From assembly GCA_965204395.1 (NCBI GenBank), contig OZ241987.1, forward strand, positions 2,852,001 through 2,916,000: 64,000 nucleotides of DNA, in the 5' to 3' direction. A program made the position numbers and the translations under genes. The stretch comes from Bin87 sp965204395 (GTDB lineage: Bacteria; Chloroflexota; Dehalococcoidia; Lucifugimonadales; UBA3495). Position 1 is the stretch's first letter; each line of letters starts with the position of its first letter. A model generated the notes under the pieces. That model had not been told where the DNA came from. It saw only the letters and a list, made by a program, of their open reading frames with translations, and searched no databases. Below, piece by piece: positions 45,017 to 53,961 of the stretch.

Positions 45017-45349
45017 TCAGGAGAGTTCCAGAAGGCCCGCCGTAGGGTCATTACAGAAACCCACGACATCACTATGGCGATCGCGCAGCAAGGCGGCCAC
45101 CTGGGACGTCGGGCCGTTCCCCAAGCGTATCCAAATTACCTTTGGTGGATGGCCACGAGCTGAGCTCAGGTCGCGATAGTCTGCGTCTTTGGTGACTATG
45201 GTCAGGCCGTGCTCAATGGCGTAGGCCCAGATCGCGGTATCGGCAGCCGTATCCATTTCCAAATCCCAAACGTGGAGAGATCGCGGATAAATATCCGCAA
45301 GCAACGTTTTGAGATCCGGAGACAGATTGTGGTCAAAGAGCAGCCTCAT
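45017..45349 (-). CDS. DUF5615 PIN-like toxin
   Basis: 110 residues. MRLLFDHNLSPDLKTLLADI then TADTAIWAYAIEHGLTIVTK with DADYRDLS gives the acidic residues of the PIN-like DUF5615 fold (D6, D55-D57 region). It overlaps the upstream DUF433 gene by 4 bp, the standard antitoxin-toxin order for this pair. Confidence 0.8.
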   Translation of the reverse strand: MRLLFDHNLSPDLKTLLADIYPRSLHVWDLEMDTAADTAIWAYAIEHGLTIVTKDADYRDLSSARGHPPKVIWIRLGNGPTSQVAALLRDRHSDVVGFCNDPTAGLLELS

Positions 45350-45579
45350 AGCGGCTCAGGGTGCCGGATGCGCCGTTTGGGTTCCGCCGCGAATGCAAAG
45401 CAGGCTAAGATGTCTTCGTGGGTCAAATACGGAAAATCATGCAAAACTTCATCTTCGGACATGCCGCCCGCAAGATATTCCAGCACGTCATACACCGTGA
45501 TGCGCATCCCCCGTATGCACGGTTGACCACTCCGCTTGCCCGGCTCAATGGTGATGATTTTCTTATAGTCCACGGACAT
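45346..45579 (-). CDS. DUF433 antitoxin
   Basis: 77 residues. KRSGQPCIRGMRITVYDVLE with YLAGGMSEDEVLHDFPYLTH is the winged-helix-like DUF433 signature. It is commonly the antitoxin of DUF5615 toxins, as here, where the stop and start overlap (ATGA). Confidence 0.85.
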   Translation of the reverse strand: MSVDYKKIITIEPGKRSGQPCIRGMRITVYDVLEYLAGGMSEDEVLHDFPYLTHEDILACFAFAAEPKRRIRHPEPL

Positions 45580-45745
45580 AATGCCCCCTGCCGGCGCAAC
45601 GCTTTCTCGCTGCCGCAGTGTTTATCATAACCCAATGGTCTGCGTATGAGCCTTCGGTTTTGCGCTATACTGCCGCCATCCAACGGCGACGCCGCCGTGC
45701 GGGGTTTGCATACCGGCTGACGCCGTTTCCGGAGGGACCGAAACT

Positions 45746-47170
45746 ATGCTGGACTTGATTATTCGCGGCGGCCAGGTGGTCACGCCCTGGGGCGTGGGCG
45801 ACTGGGACGTCTGCATCCAGGGCGAGAAGATCGTCGCCATCACTGCGCCCAACACCATGACCGACGACGTGACACGCGTCATCGACGCCACGGGAAAGAT
45901 CGTCGTGCCCGGCGGGATTGAACCCCACGCGCATATCGACGCGCCTATTATGGGGCCGGGCAACCTGCGCACCGCGCCGCCCGAGCAGGTGAGCCGGGCC
46001 GCGCTGTTTGGCGGCACCACCACTCTGCTGGACTTCGCGATACACCACCCCGGCAACACCATCGACGAGGCCATCCAGGAGCGCACCAACTCGTGGCGGG
46101 GCAACTCCTACGCCGACTACGCCCACCACCTGATGCTGCTGGGCGAGATTCCTCAGCGCACGCTGGAATCGCTGCACGAGTACATCGAGGGCGGCTGGTC
46201 CAGCATGAAGATATTCACCACCAACATCCGGCCGCCGGAGATGTCGGGCGAGCCGCGCAAGGTGGGCATGGGCCACCTGCACGACCTGATGGAGGTGATC
46301 CAGCGCAACGACGCCATGCTGCTCGTCCACGCGGAGGACGACGACATGGTGCAGTACATGTACGAAAAGCTACAGCGCGAGGAGCGCAACGAATGGTGGA
46401 ACATGCCGCTGGTCCACAGCAACGAGTCTGAGGACGTGTCCTTCCGGCGGGTGCTGCGGGTGGCGGAATGGACGGGCGCGCCGGTGTACTTCGTCCACGT
46501 CAGCGCGCGCGAGGGCATCAACGCCATCGGCGAGGCGCGCAACCGGGGCGTTCCCGCCTACGGCGAGACGCTGCACAATTACGCGTGCTTCAACGCCAAC
46601 AACTACAAGGAAGAGGACGGGATGAAGTACCACACGTACCCGTCCCTCAAGTCGCCGGAGGACGCCGCCATGCTGTGGAAGGGAATCGCCTGGGGCGGGC
46701 TGCACACCATGGCTACGGACGAATACTGCACCAACTGGGGCCTGAAAATTCAGGGCAAGTCGGTGCGGGACGTCACCGGCGGACACAACGGCGCAGAGAC
46801 CCGCGTGGGCATCACCTACAGCGAGGGCGTTTCCAAGCGGGGCATGTCCCTGCAGCGGTTCGTGGACGTCACCTCGGCCAACTGCGCCCGCATCATGGGC
46901 TTGTATCCGCGCAAGGGCGCGCTGGCTCCGGGGAGCGACGCCGACATCACGCTGATCGACCCATCCATCAAGAAACGCCTCACCATGGACGACTTCCACA
47001 TCAGCGACTACAGCATCTGGGAAGGGTTCGAGATCGAGGGCTGGCCGGTGATGACCATCATGCGGGGTCAGGTGGCCGTGGAAGACGGCCAACTAACCGC
47101 GCAGGCGGGTCGCGGCCAATGGATTCCACGCAAGATTGACCGGGAGGTCACCAACCGGCCGATTGGGTAA
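45746..47170 (+). CDS. Dihydropyrimidinase/hydantoinase-type amidohydrolase
   Basis: 474 residues; GGAGGG precedes the ATG. Binuclear metal ligands are recognisable: His pair in GGIEPHAHIDAP, the carboxylated Lys in GWSSMKIFTT, His in LLVHAEDDDM, His in YFVHVSAREG and Asp in HTMATDEYCTNW. The enzyme opens cyclic amides such as dihydropyrimidines or hydantoins. The amidase and GatC-like genes of the window would suit downstream steps, but no operon link exists. Confidence 0.9.
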   Translation: MLDLIIRGGQVVTPWGVGDWDVCIQGEKIVAITAPNTMTDDVTRVIDATGKIVVPGGIEPHAHIDAPIMGPGNLRTAPPEQVSRAALFGGTTTLLDFAIHHPGNTIDEAIQERTNSWRGNSYADYAHHLMLLGEIPQRTLESLHEYIEGGWSSMKIFTTNIRPPEMSGEPRKVGMGHLHDLMEVIQRNDAMLLVHAEDDDMVQYMYEKLQREERNEWWNMPLVHSNESEDVSFRRVLRVAEWTGAPVYFVHVSAREGINAIGEARNRGVPAYGETLHNYACFNANNYKEEDGMKYHTYPSLKSPEDAAMLWKGIAWGGLHTMATDEYCTNWGLKIQGKSVRDVTGGHNGAETRVGITYSEGVSKRGMSLQRFVDVTSANCARIMGLYPRKGALAPGSDADITLIDPSIKKRLTMDDFHISDYSIWEGFEIEGWPVMTIMRGQVAVEDGQLTAQAGRGQWIPRKIDREVTNRPIG

Positions 47171-47200
47171 AACATCCCGAAACTGTCAACGACGGCAGAG

Positions 47201-47236
47201 TAGGGGCGGATGAGGATTCGCCCCTATGTGTTTTGC
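47201..47236. terminator. Bidirectional hairpin terminator
   Basis: TAGGGGCG pairs with CGCCCCTA around a 10-nt loop, followed by TGTGTTTTGCG. It separates two convergent genes. Confidence 0.6.
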
Positions 47237-47237
47237 G

Positions 47238-47876
47238 TCAGGCCCAGGAACGAGGACGGGTAAAACTGCCCCGGGCGTCGGTGAGGGTGTTGGGGAACTG
47301 GGCAGCGCGGAGGACGGAGGCGTTGATTTCCGGTATCGTACGTGAGGCTGCTATCCGCAACTCGCTACTCTGCCCTCCGGCAGGGTAGGGATTGACTACA
47401 ATCACGCTCTTGCCCAGCTGGTTCACCACCATCTCTATTGGCGTGGTTAAATCTGAGTCGTTGGATACTACAACGGCGGCGGAATACCGGCCCTCAAAGG
47501 CGTCCATCAACAAATGGGATGCGATATTGACGTCGGTCCGCTTTTCCTCAAATACTTCAATAGTTGCCATTTGAGGTGGCGCCGATTTTGGCAACACGAC
47601 ACCCCTTTTCGTTCGGATCGCCATCCTCCCCTCATAAATAATCAGGCCAGGTATAGTAGCCAATGCGCGAAAATAGACTGACCGGCGGGCCAACGCGCTC
47701 GGGTCAGCAACATTTTTGATCAGCGGAGCCGAAAAGTACCTGATAGTGGCAATGCCCTCGTGCGGCAATAGCCTCTCGAGCATTGCTCTCGGATTCACCC
47801 ATTTCAAGCGTGCCCGATTCCTGACGGCACCATAATAAAAATTCCAGCCGTCGATGTATGCAACCGTTCCCGGCAT
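47238..47876 (-). CDS. NYN-domain protein, second copy
   Basis: 212 residues. TVAYIDGWNFYYGAV, EKRTDVNIASHLLMDAFEG and AAVVVSNDSDLTTPIEMVV hold the conserved Asp residues of the NYN fold. It shares architecture with the gene at 41414 but lacks its Cys pair. A ribonuclease role is likely from the family. Confidence 0.83.
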   Translation of the reverse strand: MPGTVAYIDGWNFYYGAVRNRARLKWVNPRAMLERLLPHEGIATIRYFSAPLIKNVADPSALARRSVYFRALATIPGLIIYEGRMAIRTKRGVVLPKSAPPQMATIEVFEEKRTDVNIASHLLMDAFEGRYSAAVVVSNDSDLTTPIEMVVNQLGKSVIVVNPYPAGGQSSELRIAASRTIPEINASVLRAAQFPNTLTDARGSFTRPRSWA

Positions 47877-48201
47877 AGGAAATCCTTAAATGCGTAACCG
47901 CCCAAGCGGGCGGTTCGCTGCCCACCCGACGAAGAGGGGTGGGGGGGTCGCCTTCAAGTATATGCCCAGTAGGCACCAATTGTCAAAAGCATTTGGACGC
48001 TTGGCCATGGCGTTCTCTCACGCGCCCCCACTTTGAGTTGACTGGTCGAAAAGGCCGGCTTCTCCGGGTAGGGAATGGTTACACGCCACATTCCTGCCTG
48101 GGGACGCCGACCGTGTCGCGGTATCACCGCGTCGTCGCCTTTCCGATACTACCTCGGCACACCCGACCGCCTGACCACCTCTTCACCATCCAACCATACC
48201 A

Positions 48202-48245
48202 AAGCGGGTACGCGTGAGGCACGCCATCCTCACGCGTACCCGCTT
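48202..48245. repeat. 18-bp perfect palindrome arms, 8-nt loop
   Basis: AAGCGGGTACGCGTGAGG (48202-48219) is perfectly complementary to 48228-48245. The right arm is the left end of the 513-bp element; the left arm looks like the opposite end of another copy, leaving 9-10 bp between the two ends. Confidence 0.75.
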
Positions 48246-48741
48246 CGAGCAACCTGGCACTGCCAGCGCCCCCGCCGCCCCAATTCAGATAGCACAGACA
48301 TCCCTGTCGGCTCCAAAACGCCCAACTTTTTGTCCATCACGCGCCCTCTGTGGCAAAAAGACGCGCCATCTCCCCCCTTCATCACCCGATTCCCCCGAAA
48401 AACGCCAGTTCAGACACCGCCCCGCCCGGCGACACTTCCTCCTTGCTCTAACCCTTCCCCCATCAGTACCATATTACCCATCACCCAATTCCAACCCGCC
48501 GCCCTGGCCCGCGACAGCCGTCCCAATGCCCACTTCCCAACACCGCGAACCTCCCTCCCCCAAACCCGCTCACCTGCCCGCCAATACCGCTCAAACCGCC
48601 GCCAAAACCCTTCCCTCGACCCCCATTCAGCACCACGACCCGCCCAATGCCCTACTGGAATCAGCGGAAATGAGAGGAAATGAGCGGGAAATCGACCTTT
48701 CCGTCCTTCCACCACGCAATTACATAGTGGGTTCGCGTGAG
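48229..48741. mobile_element. 513-bp non-autonomous element, copy 1
   Basis: Left end CTCACGCGTACCCGCT and right end (complement) CTCACGCGAACCCACT form terminal inverted repeats. The interior matches 57820-58552 in inverted orientation once the nested insertion there is removed (513 against 512 bp). It is pyrimidine-rich on this strand, which creates long but meaningless open frames (Pro/Ser-rich). No transposase is encoded. Confidence 0.7.
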
Positions 48742-48825
48742 CGCTCAAGTCATGTTGACCGACAGCGTTTGCGTTGATACTATCCCTCCAGTTTGTTTGT
48801 CTCGCGTGATACGCGCGGAGTCTTA

Positions 48826-49734
48826 ATGCCCCTCTCGTCCACGTTTACTCGATTATTGCTGCTCGTCACTGTAGCGGTCTTGATGGCGCTCCTAGCGACC
48901 GCCTGCGCCCAGCAAGAGACTCCGACCCTGCGGGTGGGTGGTATTCCCGACCAGGATGCCCAGCGTCTGGCGCGACGCTACGAAATCTTCGCCGACTACC
49001 TGTCCAAAGAACTGGACGTTCCGGTGGAATATGTGCCCAGCGTGTCCTACTCGGCGGTGGTGACGGCGTTCAGCCAGAACGACGTGCAACTGGCGTTCTT
49101 CGGCGCGCTGACCGGGGTGCAGGCCCGGATGCAGAACCCCGGCGCCCGGGCTATCGTACAGCGGGCCCACGATGCCGAGTTTCACTCCAAGTACGTCGTG
49201 CGCGGAGGCGACGAGTTCGCTGGTCTAAACGGTCTGGATGACCTGGTTGGCAAGACCGGTGACCTGACTATCACCTTCGGCAGTGAGAGCTCTACCTCCG
49301 GCCATCTGATGCCGCGGTATTTCCTGGGCGAGGCCGGTATTAACGTCGCCAACGATTTCCGCACGCCACCGGGGTTTTCCGGTTCTCACGATAAAACCTG
49401 GCAGTTGGTGGCGGCCGGTTCCTACGATGTGGGCGCGCTGGCCGAGGATGTGTGGGAGCGGGCGGTGACGGAGGGCAATGCCGACCCCGCCCAGGTGCGC
49501 GAGTTGGACACCACACCGAACTATTTCAACTACAACTGGACGGCGCGGGCGGATTTGGACGAAGTGTACGGCGACGGATTCACCAACAAGGTGCAGGCGG
49601 CCCTGCTGGGGCTGAACCCGCAGGACCACGGGGAAATCCTGGAACTGTTCAGCACCGAACGGTTCATCGCGACCGAAAACGACAACTACAAGGCGATTGA
49701 GAGCGTGGCTAGGGAACTGGGCATAATTCAATGA
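48826..49734 (+). CDS. phnD: Phosphonate/phosphite-type ABC substrate-binding lipoprotein
   Basis: 302 residues from ATG 48826 (MPLSSTFT), GGAG upstream. Signal peptide with lipobox LLATAC, lipidated Cys27. The mature protein is PhnD-like: TLRVGGIPDQDAQRLARRYE, VEYVPSVSYSAVVTAFSQND, VQLAFFG and GSESSTSGHLMPRYFL. This family binds phosphonate, phosphite or related oxyanions. The next gene, the ATPase, overlaps it by 4 bp. Confidence 0.88.
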   Translation: MPLSSTFTRLLLLVTVAVLMALLATACAQQETPTLRVGGIPDQDAQRLARRYEIFADYLSKELDVPVEYVPSVSYSAVVTAFSQNDVQLAFFGALTGVQARMQNPGARAIVQRAHDAEFHSKYVVRGGDEFAGLNGLDDLVGKTGDLTITFGSESSTSGHLMPRYFLGEAGINVANDFRTPPGFSGSHDKTWQLVAAGSYDVGALAEDVWERAVTEGNADPAQVRELDTTPNYFNYNWTARADLDEVYGDGFTNKVQAALLGLNPQDHGEILELFSTERFIATENDNYKAIESVARELGIIQ

Positions 49735-50594
49735 CTGCAACCGGTGTCCGCCTGCGGCGGGCCGGTGAGCAGTTTGCTGTAGCCAAGCCGCTGGTAGCGA
49801 TTGATAGCGCGTCGAAGGTTTATGGAACAAACCGGGGCCTTGCGCCGCTGAACCTTTCCATCCACGCCGGAGAGCGGGTTGCCCTCGTGGGCCCGTCCGG
49901 AAGTGGCAAGACCACGCTGCTTCGCGTGTTGGCCGGCGCCCTGGTGCCCGACGAAGGGCCGGGCGCCGTCGTCATTAACGGCAAGTCCCCGGCCGAGCTG
50001 AAACCGGGCTCGGAATTGGCCTCGCTGGTGGGCATCGTGAGCCAGCGTTTCGACCTGGTTCCCCACCTCCCTGTGCTCCACAATGTATTGGCCGGCAGGT
50101 TGGGACACTGGAGCCTGGCCCGCTCGGTACTTTCGCTGGTCTGGCCCATGGAGCGCCGCGCCGCGCAACAGGCGTTGGCGCGGGTCGGAATCGCCGACAA
50201 GATCAACGAACGCCCCGGACACCTGTCGGGCGGCGAGCAGCAGCGGGTAGCCATCGCCCGCATGATGATGCAGTCGCCGCTGGTAATCCTGGCGGACGAG
50301 CCCGTGGCCTCCCTTGATCCGGCCCGTGCTGAGGAAGTTATGGAACTGCTCGTTGGCCTGGTTTCATGGAACGGCGATGGTGGGGACAGTCAGCGCACCC
50401 TGGTCGCCAGCCTGCACACCGCGTCGCTCATCCGCCGGCACTTCACCCGGGTGATCGGCCTGCGCGAGAGCCACGTCCAGTTCGACCTGCCGGCGACCGA
50501 ACTCACCGACGCCGTGTTGGATGAACTATACGACCTGCGCGACTACTCCCATGAAGTTGAGCCGCTGGCTGGCCTGGCCGCGCGCGACGGCTAA
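49731..50594 (+). CDS. phnC: Phosphonate-type ABC transporter ATPase
   Basis: 287 residues. Walker A GPSGSGKTT (54-62), signature LSGGEQQRVAIARMM, Walker B LVILADEPVASLD. ATG overlaps the stop of the binding-protein gene. Unusually, the permeases do not follow directly: a two-gene protease module lies between (50646-51330). Confidence 0.9.
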   Translation: MTATGVRLRRAGEQFAVAKPLVAIDSASKVYGTNRGLAPLNLSIHAGERVALVGPSGSGKTTLLRVLAGALVPDEGPGAVVINGKSPAELKPGSELASLVGIVSQRFDLVPHLPVLHNVLAGRLGHWSLARSVLSLVWPMERRAAQQALARVGIADKINERPGHLSGGEQQRVAIARMMMQSPLVILADEPVASLDPARAEEVMELLVGLVSWNGDGGDSQRTLVASLHTASLIRRHFTRVIGLRESHVQFDLPATELTDAVLDELYDLRDYSHEVEPLAGLAARDG

Positions 50595-50645
50595 GCGACA
50601 ACCCCATGCTATGATGCCGGCTCCGGCCCAGCGGAGGTGCAAGCG

Positions 50646-50942
50646 ATGACGAAACGCGATGAACTTCCTGAAGAAGAAAAGAAACGCCGCTACCAGGAAA
50701 AGAAGCGTCTGGCGGAGGAAATCTACGAAACCCGCATCCGCCACCTGATCGGCCCGCAGGACGAGGACAAGTACGTCAAAATCGACGTCCTCACCGGTGA
50801 TTACGAAATCCATGAAAACTCGGCCACCGCTGGCTGCAAGCTGCGTACCCGACGTCCAAATGCCGTGATTCACACGATGCACAGGCATAAGACACACGTC
50901 ATCCGCCTTCGTGGCCCCATACGTCAGGTAAAGGCGACTTGA
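50646..50942 (+). CDS. Small protein of the protease module, copy M0
   Basis: 98 residues; GGAGGTG six bases upstream of ATG 50646. The N-terminus is a charged helix (EEEKKRRYQEKKRLAEEIYE). The conserved core is IYETRIRHLIGPQDEDKYVK then IDVLTGDYEI, and the tail RRPNAVIHTM. Other members at 59957, 60671, 61377 and 63707 share 'IY.TKIKHLV.PQEKGKFLVID..T.dY.v'. It is always followed by a clan AA protease-like gene. Its role is unknown; it might be a partner or inhibitor of the protease. Confidence 0.7.
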   Translation: MTKRDELPEEEKKRRYQEKKRLAEEIYETRIRHLIGPQDEDKYVKIDVLTGDYEIHENSATAGCKLRTRRPNAVIHTMHRHKTHVIRLRGPIRQVKAT

Positions 50943-50943
50943 C

Positions 50944-51330
50944 ATGCAATATGGCACTGTCAACGAGGACCTGGAAGCATGGGTGACTCTTACCGTTCTT
51001 GGTGATGACGGAGCCGGCGAACATCACGAATTCTTCATTGATACCGGATTTTACGGCGAACTGACTCTTTCCCAAGCCGTTGTTGATCGTCTTAATCTGC
51101 CAGTAAACGACCGTAGAGAGGTTTCGCTTACGCTGGCCGGCGGATCGACCAGGGACGCCAACCTTTACACGGCACGTATCCTGTGGCACGACCGGCCACG
51201 CGACGTTGAAGTGGTGAGCCTCGAGACCGACGCCCTCATAGGGATGGCCCTCCTCCGAGGCAGCAACGTCAACATTGACGCTATTCACGGTGGCGCAGTG
51301 GTCATCAGCGAATTACCAACGTCGCTCTGA
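50944..51330 (+). CDS. Clan AA retropepsin-like aspartic protease, copy M0
   Basis: 128 residues. EFFIDTGFYGELTLSQAVVD carries the D-T-G motif of retropepsin-like proteases. A second conserved segment LIGMALLRGSNVNID matches 'LIGTALL' in the other copies. One lobe only, so activity would need a dimer. It starts 1 bp after the small-protein gene. The module splits the phosphonate-type operon in the same orientation. Confidence 0.75.
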   Translation: MQYGTVNEDLEAWVTLTVLGDDGAGEHHEFFIDTGFYGELTLSQAVVDRLNLPVNDRREVSLTLAGGSTRDANLYTARILWHDRPRDVEVVSLETDALIGMALLRGSNVNIDAIHGGAVVISELPTSL

Positions 51331-51345
51331 CGCGCGGGGCGGTGT

Positions 51346-52161
51346 TTGTTAGTGTCACGGCGGCTGGAAACCTGGTTCACCGGCCCCCGTCTGCTGACGT
51401 TGGGGATCATCATCGCGGTGGGTTGGAGCCTGTCGCGAGTCGATTGGCAGCAGCCCATCGGGCACACCGGAGGCGGCGCGGCCGCGCTGAAGGTGCTGCT
51501 CGCCCTGTTCCCACCAGACCTGTCGCCGGAGTTCCTGCGCATCTGCGTGGTCGCAAGCTGGCACACGCTGGCATACGCAGTGGCCGGCATGTCGCTGGCG
51601 GTTGCGCTCGGCCTGCCCCTCGGGGTGCTGGCATCCGGTGTGTTGGCAGCGTCAACGGACGGGAGCAACCTGCGCCGCAGGACCCTGATGGCGTCAGTAC
51701 GTTTCCTGCTGGCGGCCATGCGGTCGGTCCACGAACTGGTGTGGGCGCTGCTGTTCGTCGCCGCAGTCGGGTTGTCGCCCATGGCGGCGATCCTGGCGAT
51801 GGCGATTCCCTACGCCGGCATCCTGGGTCGCATCTATGCGGAACAGTTGCAGGACGTGCCCCGGGAGCCGGTAGCCGCACTGCGGTCCACCGGCGCGTCG
51901 CCGGCTCGGATACTGCTCTACGGCTACATCCCCATGGCCCTGCCCGACCTGCTGAGCTATACCTTCTACCGACTGGAGTGCGGCATCAGGGCCGCCGCCA
52001 TCATGAGTTTTGTAGGCATCGACGGCATCGGATTTCAGATTGAGCTTTCCCTGGCCGACCTGCTGTTCCGCCAGGTGTGGACGCTGCTGATATTCCTGGT
52101 GGCGCTGGTGGTGGCGGTCGACTGGTGGAGCAGCCGCGTGCGTCGGAGCATGGCGTACTGA
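51346..52161 (+). CDS. phnE: Phosphonate-type ABC permease 1
   Basis: 271 residues beginning TTG 51346 or GTG 51352. Membrane helices with a BPD_transp_1 core: ASWHTLAYAVAGMSLAVALG, FLLAAMRSVHELVWALLFVA and the EAA-like loop LRSTGASPARILLYGYIP. The stop overlaps the next start (TGATG). Confidence 0.87.
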   Translation: MLVSRRLETWFTGPRLLTLGIIIAVGWSLSRVDWQQPIGHTGGGAAALKVLLALFPPDLSPEFLRICVVASWHTLAYAVAGMSLAVALGLPLGVLASGVLAASTDGSNLRRRTLMASVRFLLAAMRSVHELVWALLFVAAVGLSPMAAILAMAIPYAGILGRIYAEQLQDVPREPVAALRSTGASPARILLYGYIPMALPDLLSYTFYRLECGIRAAAIMSFVGIDGIGFQIELSLADLLFRQVWTLLIFLVALVVAVDWWSSRVRRSMAY

Positions 52162-53045
52162 TGGAATACGCCAGCCGGCCGCGAAATCAAGCCGAAGGCC
52201 GCGCCAGCCCGCGCTTCAACGTGCTGCGCTGGTCTGGCTACACGATGGCTTTGCTGGTGATAGCGGCATGGGCATTCATCCTGCTGGAGGGCAACAGCGG
52301 ACTCACCGACCTGTTCCGCGAGCGCACCTGGGACAACACGGGCCGGTTCATCGCCAGCCTTGCGGGCAGTGGATCCGACGGCCCGTCGCCATTCGTCCAG
52401 GTGACGCGATGGCGTGAAACCGGCCGGCTCGCGCTGAACACACTCGCCATGTCGGTGCTGGCCATGGGCATTGCCGGCGTGGGCGCGTTGATCCTGCTGA
52501 TGCCGGGCGCGCGCAACGTCAGCGACGGCACGCTGGGCGGCGCGCCGTCCCGCACTGGCGCGGTCGAGTACGCGGCGGTTCGGATCTTTTACACCCTGAC
52601 GAGGGCCGTACCCGAGTTGGTATGGGCCATGCTCATTGTGTTCTTCCTGTCGCCAGGTATCATACCCGGCGCGCTGGCCCTAGGGATCCACAACTTGGGC
52701 ATCGTGGGACGCCTGACCTCCGAGGTGGTCGAAAACCTGGACCCGGCGCCGGCTCGGGCGTTGCGGGCGGCGGGCGCATCCAGCCCCAAGGTGCTGCTGT
52801 ACGGCGTGTTCCCCCAGGCGCTGCCCATGTTCCTAACCTTTCTGATGTACCGGTGGGAAGTGGTGATCCGCACCACCGTGGTGGTGGGATTCCTCAACGC
52901 CGGCGGCCTGGGCCGGGAGTTCCGGCTGCGGATGTCGTGGTTCCACTACGACGACGTGGCGTTGCTGCTGGTGTGGTACCTGCTGCTGGTCATCGCCGTG
53001 GACCTGCTCAGCGCCCAACTGCGCCGCCGCGTGCGGTGGGAGTAG
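52161..53045 (+). CDS. phnE: Phosphonate-type ABC permease 2
   Basis: 294 residues from ATG 52161, one base overlapping the preceding stop. BPD_transp_1 core with the EAA-like loop LRAAGASSPKVLLYGVFPQA, paralogous to permease 1 (GASPARILLYGYIP). Two permeases imply a heterodimeric channel, as in some phosphonate and phosphite systems. Confidence 0.87.
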   Translation: MEYASRPRNQAEGRASPRFNVLRWSGYTMALLVIAAWAFILLEGNSGLTDLFRERTWDNTGRFIASLAGSGSDGPSPFVQVTRWRETGRLALNTLAMSVLAMGIAGVGALILLMPGARNVSDGTLGGAPSRTGAVEYAAVRIFYTLTRAVPELVWAMLIVFFLSPGIIPGALALGIHNLGIVGRLTSEVVENLDPAPARALRAAGASSPKVLLYGVFPQALPMFLTFLMYRWEVVIRTTVVVGFLNAGGLGREFRLRMSWFHYDDVALLLVWYLLLVIAVDLLSAQLRRRVRWE

Positions 53046-53225
53046 AGTGCTTGACGTTCCAGATGGGGGGATGCAACAACGGCTACTAATATTTGCGCGT
53101 CGGACGCCAGGGTGGGAGAAGCGCGATATTTTTCAATTACTAATGCAATTCAAAAAAGTTACTCCCGTGTACGCTGTCCGGCATGTGCTATAGTTGCAAT
53201 ATGTGCCGCAGTGACGAGAATTACG

Positions 53226-53597
53226 ATGCGTACGCGTGAGACCAACAACGATTTGGGCGGCTGGCTCGGCAAACTGGGGGGCCTTTTACGACCAACTCAT
53301 CTGGCGTTGCGGAGCCTGCTGTTGGTTGATAACCAGTACGCGGCCTACTACCGAGCGTTCGGATTGTCAATGCTATTCCTGGTTGTTGGAACCGGCCTGA
53401 TCTGGTGGGGCGACAAAGGCGATTACCTTGGAGTGATGGTATCCGGGATGTCGGTTTTTCTTCTGGCCGAAATAATATGCCTCGGCATTGGTGTCGTGTT
53501 GCTGTGGAAATTATTGCGAGCGGTCATTGATCATTTTCGCGTCGGGCAGCGCGGCCTTCCCGGTAAAGATAGAAATCGAACACTATCAGACCCTTAG
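53226..53597 (+). CDS. Membrane protein, 123 aa
   Basis: ATG 53226 (MRTRETNNDLGG); an earlier in-frame start is possible. Two hydrophobic segments (FGLSMLFLVVGTGLIWWG and VSGMSVFLLAEIICLGIGVV) between soluble ends. The 3' end overlaps the convergent gene at 53524-53793 by 74 bp. No family is recognised. Confidence 0.5.
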   Translation: MRTRETNNDLGGWLGKLGGLLRPTHLALRSLLLVDNQYAAYYRAFGLSMLFLVVGTGLIWWGDKGDYLGVMVSGMSVFLLAEIICLGIGVVLLWKLLRAVIDHFRVGQRGLPGKDRNRTLSDP

Positions 53598-53793
53598 GGT
53601 ACGGCATGATGGCGATCACTACTCTGAGGGTGGTTGCTGCGACATTGACGATAGGGTGCACGTCTTCCACCCTTTCCAGGGGTGGCGAGGCGACCCACGC
53701 GAACAGCGCCAGCATCAACCCCGTTCCAATTCCGTAACATAGCGGCTTGGGCAAAAGTCTGAGAATTTCCAGCCAGGCTTTGCCCGATTCCAT
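53524..53793 (-). CDS. Membrane protein, 89 aa
   Basis: One clear helix (LCYGIGTGLMLALFAWVA) and a second hydrophobic stretch (NVAATTLRVVIAIMPY), with a basic C-terminus REGRAARRENDQ. Convergent and overlapping with the preceding gene. No family is recognised. Confidence 0.45.
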   Translation of the reverse strand: MESGKAWLEILRLLPKPLCYGIGTGLMLALFAWVASPPLERVEDVHPIVNVAATTLRVVIAIMPYPKGLIVFDFYLYREGRAARRENDQ

Positions 53794-53961
53794 AGTGGAT
53801 TATTACCTTGAATTATCATGCAATTGTTCTCCAATAATATTACTACAAAAACTATATCGGCCGGCGATAGCACGCCCTGCCCGCCGATGTGAGTCTTCAC
53901 ACACCACAGTGGCGAATGCTGGTTCGCCCCTAAGTCTCGCGATCGCCGAGTTGGCGCGCCG

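Noticed and set aside
48214..48777. Long open frames in all three plus-strand frames (Pro/Ser/Thr-rich)
   Set aside because: They lie in a pyrimidine-rich repeat element and have low-complexity composition in every frame; the inverted copy shows no coding conservation.
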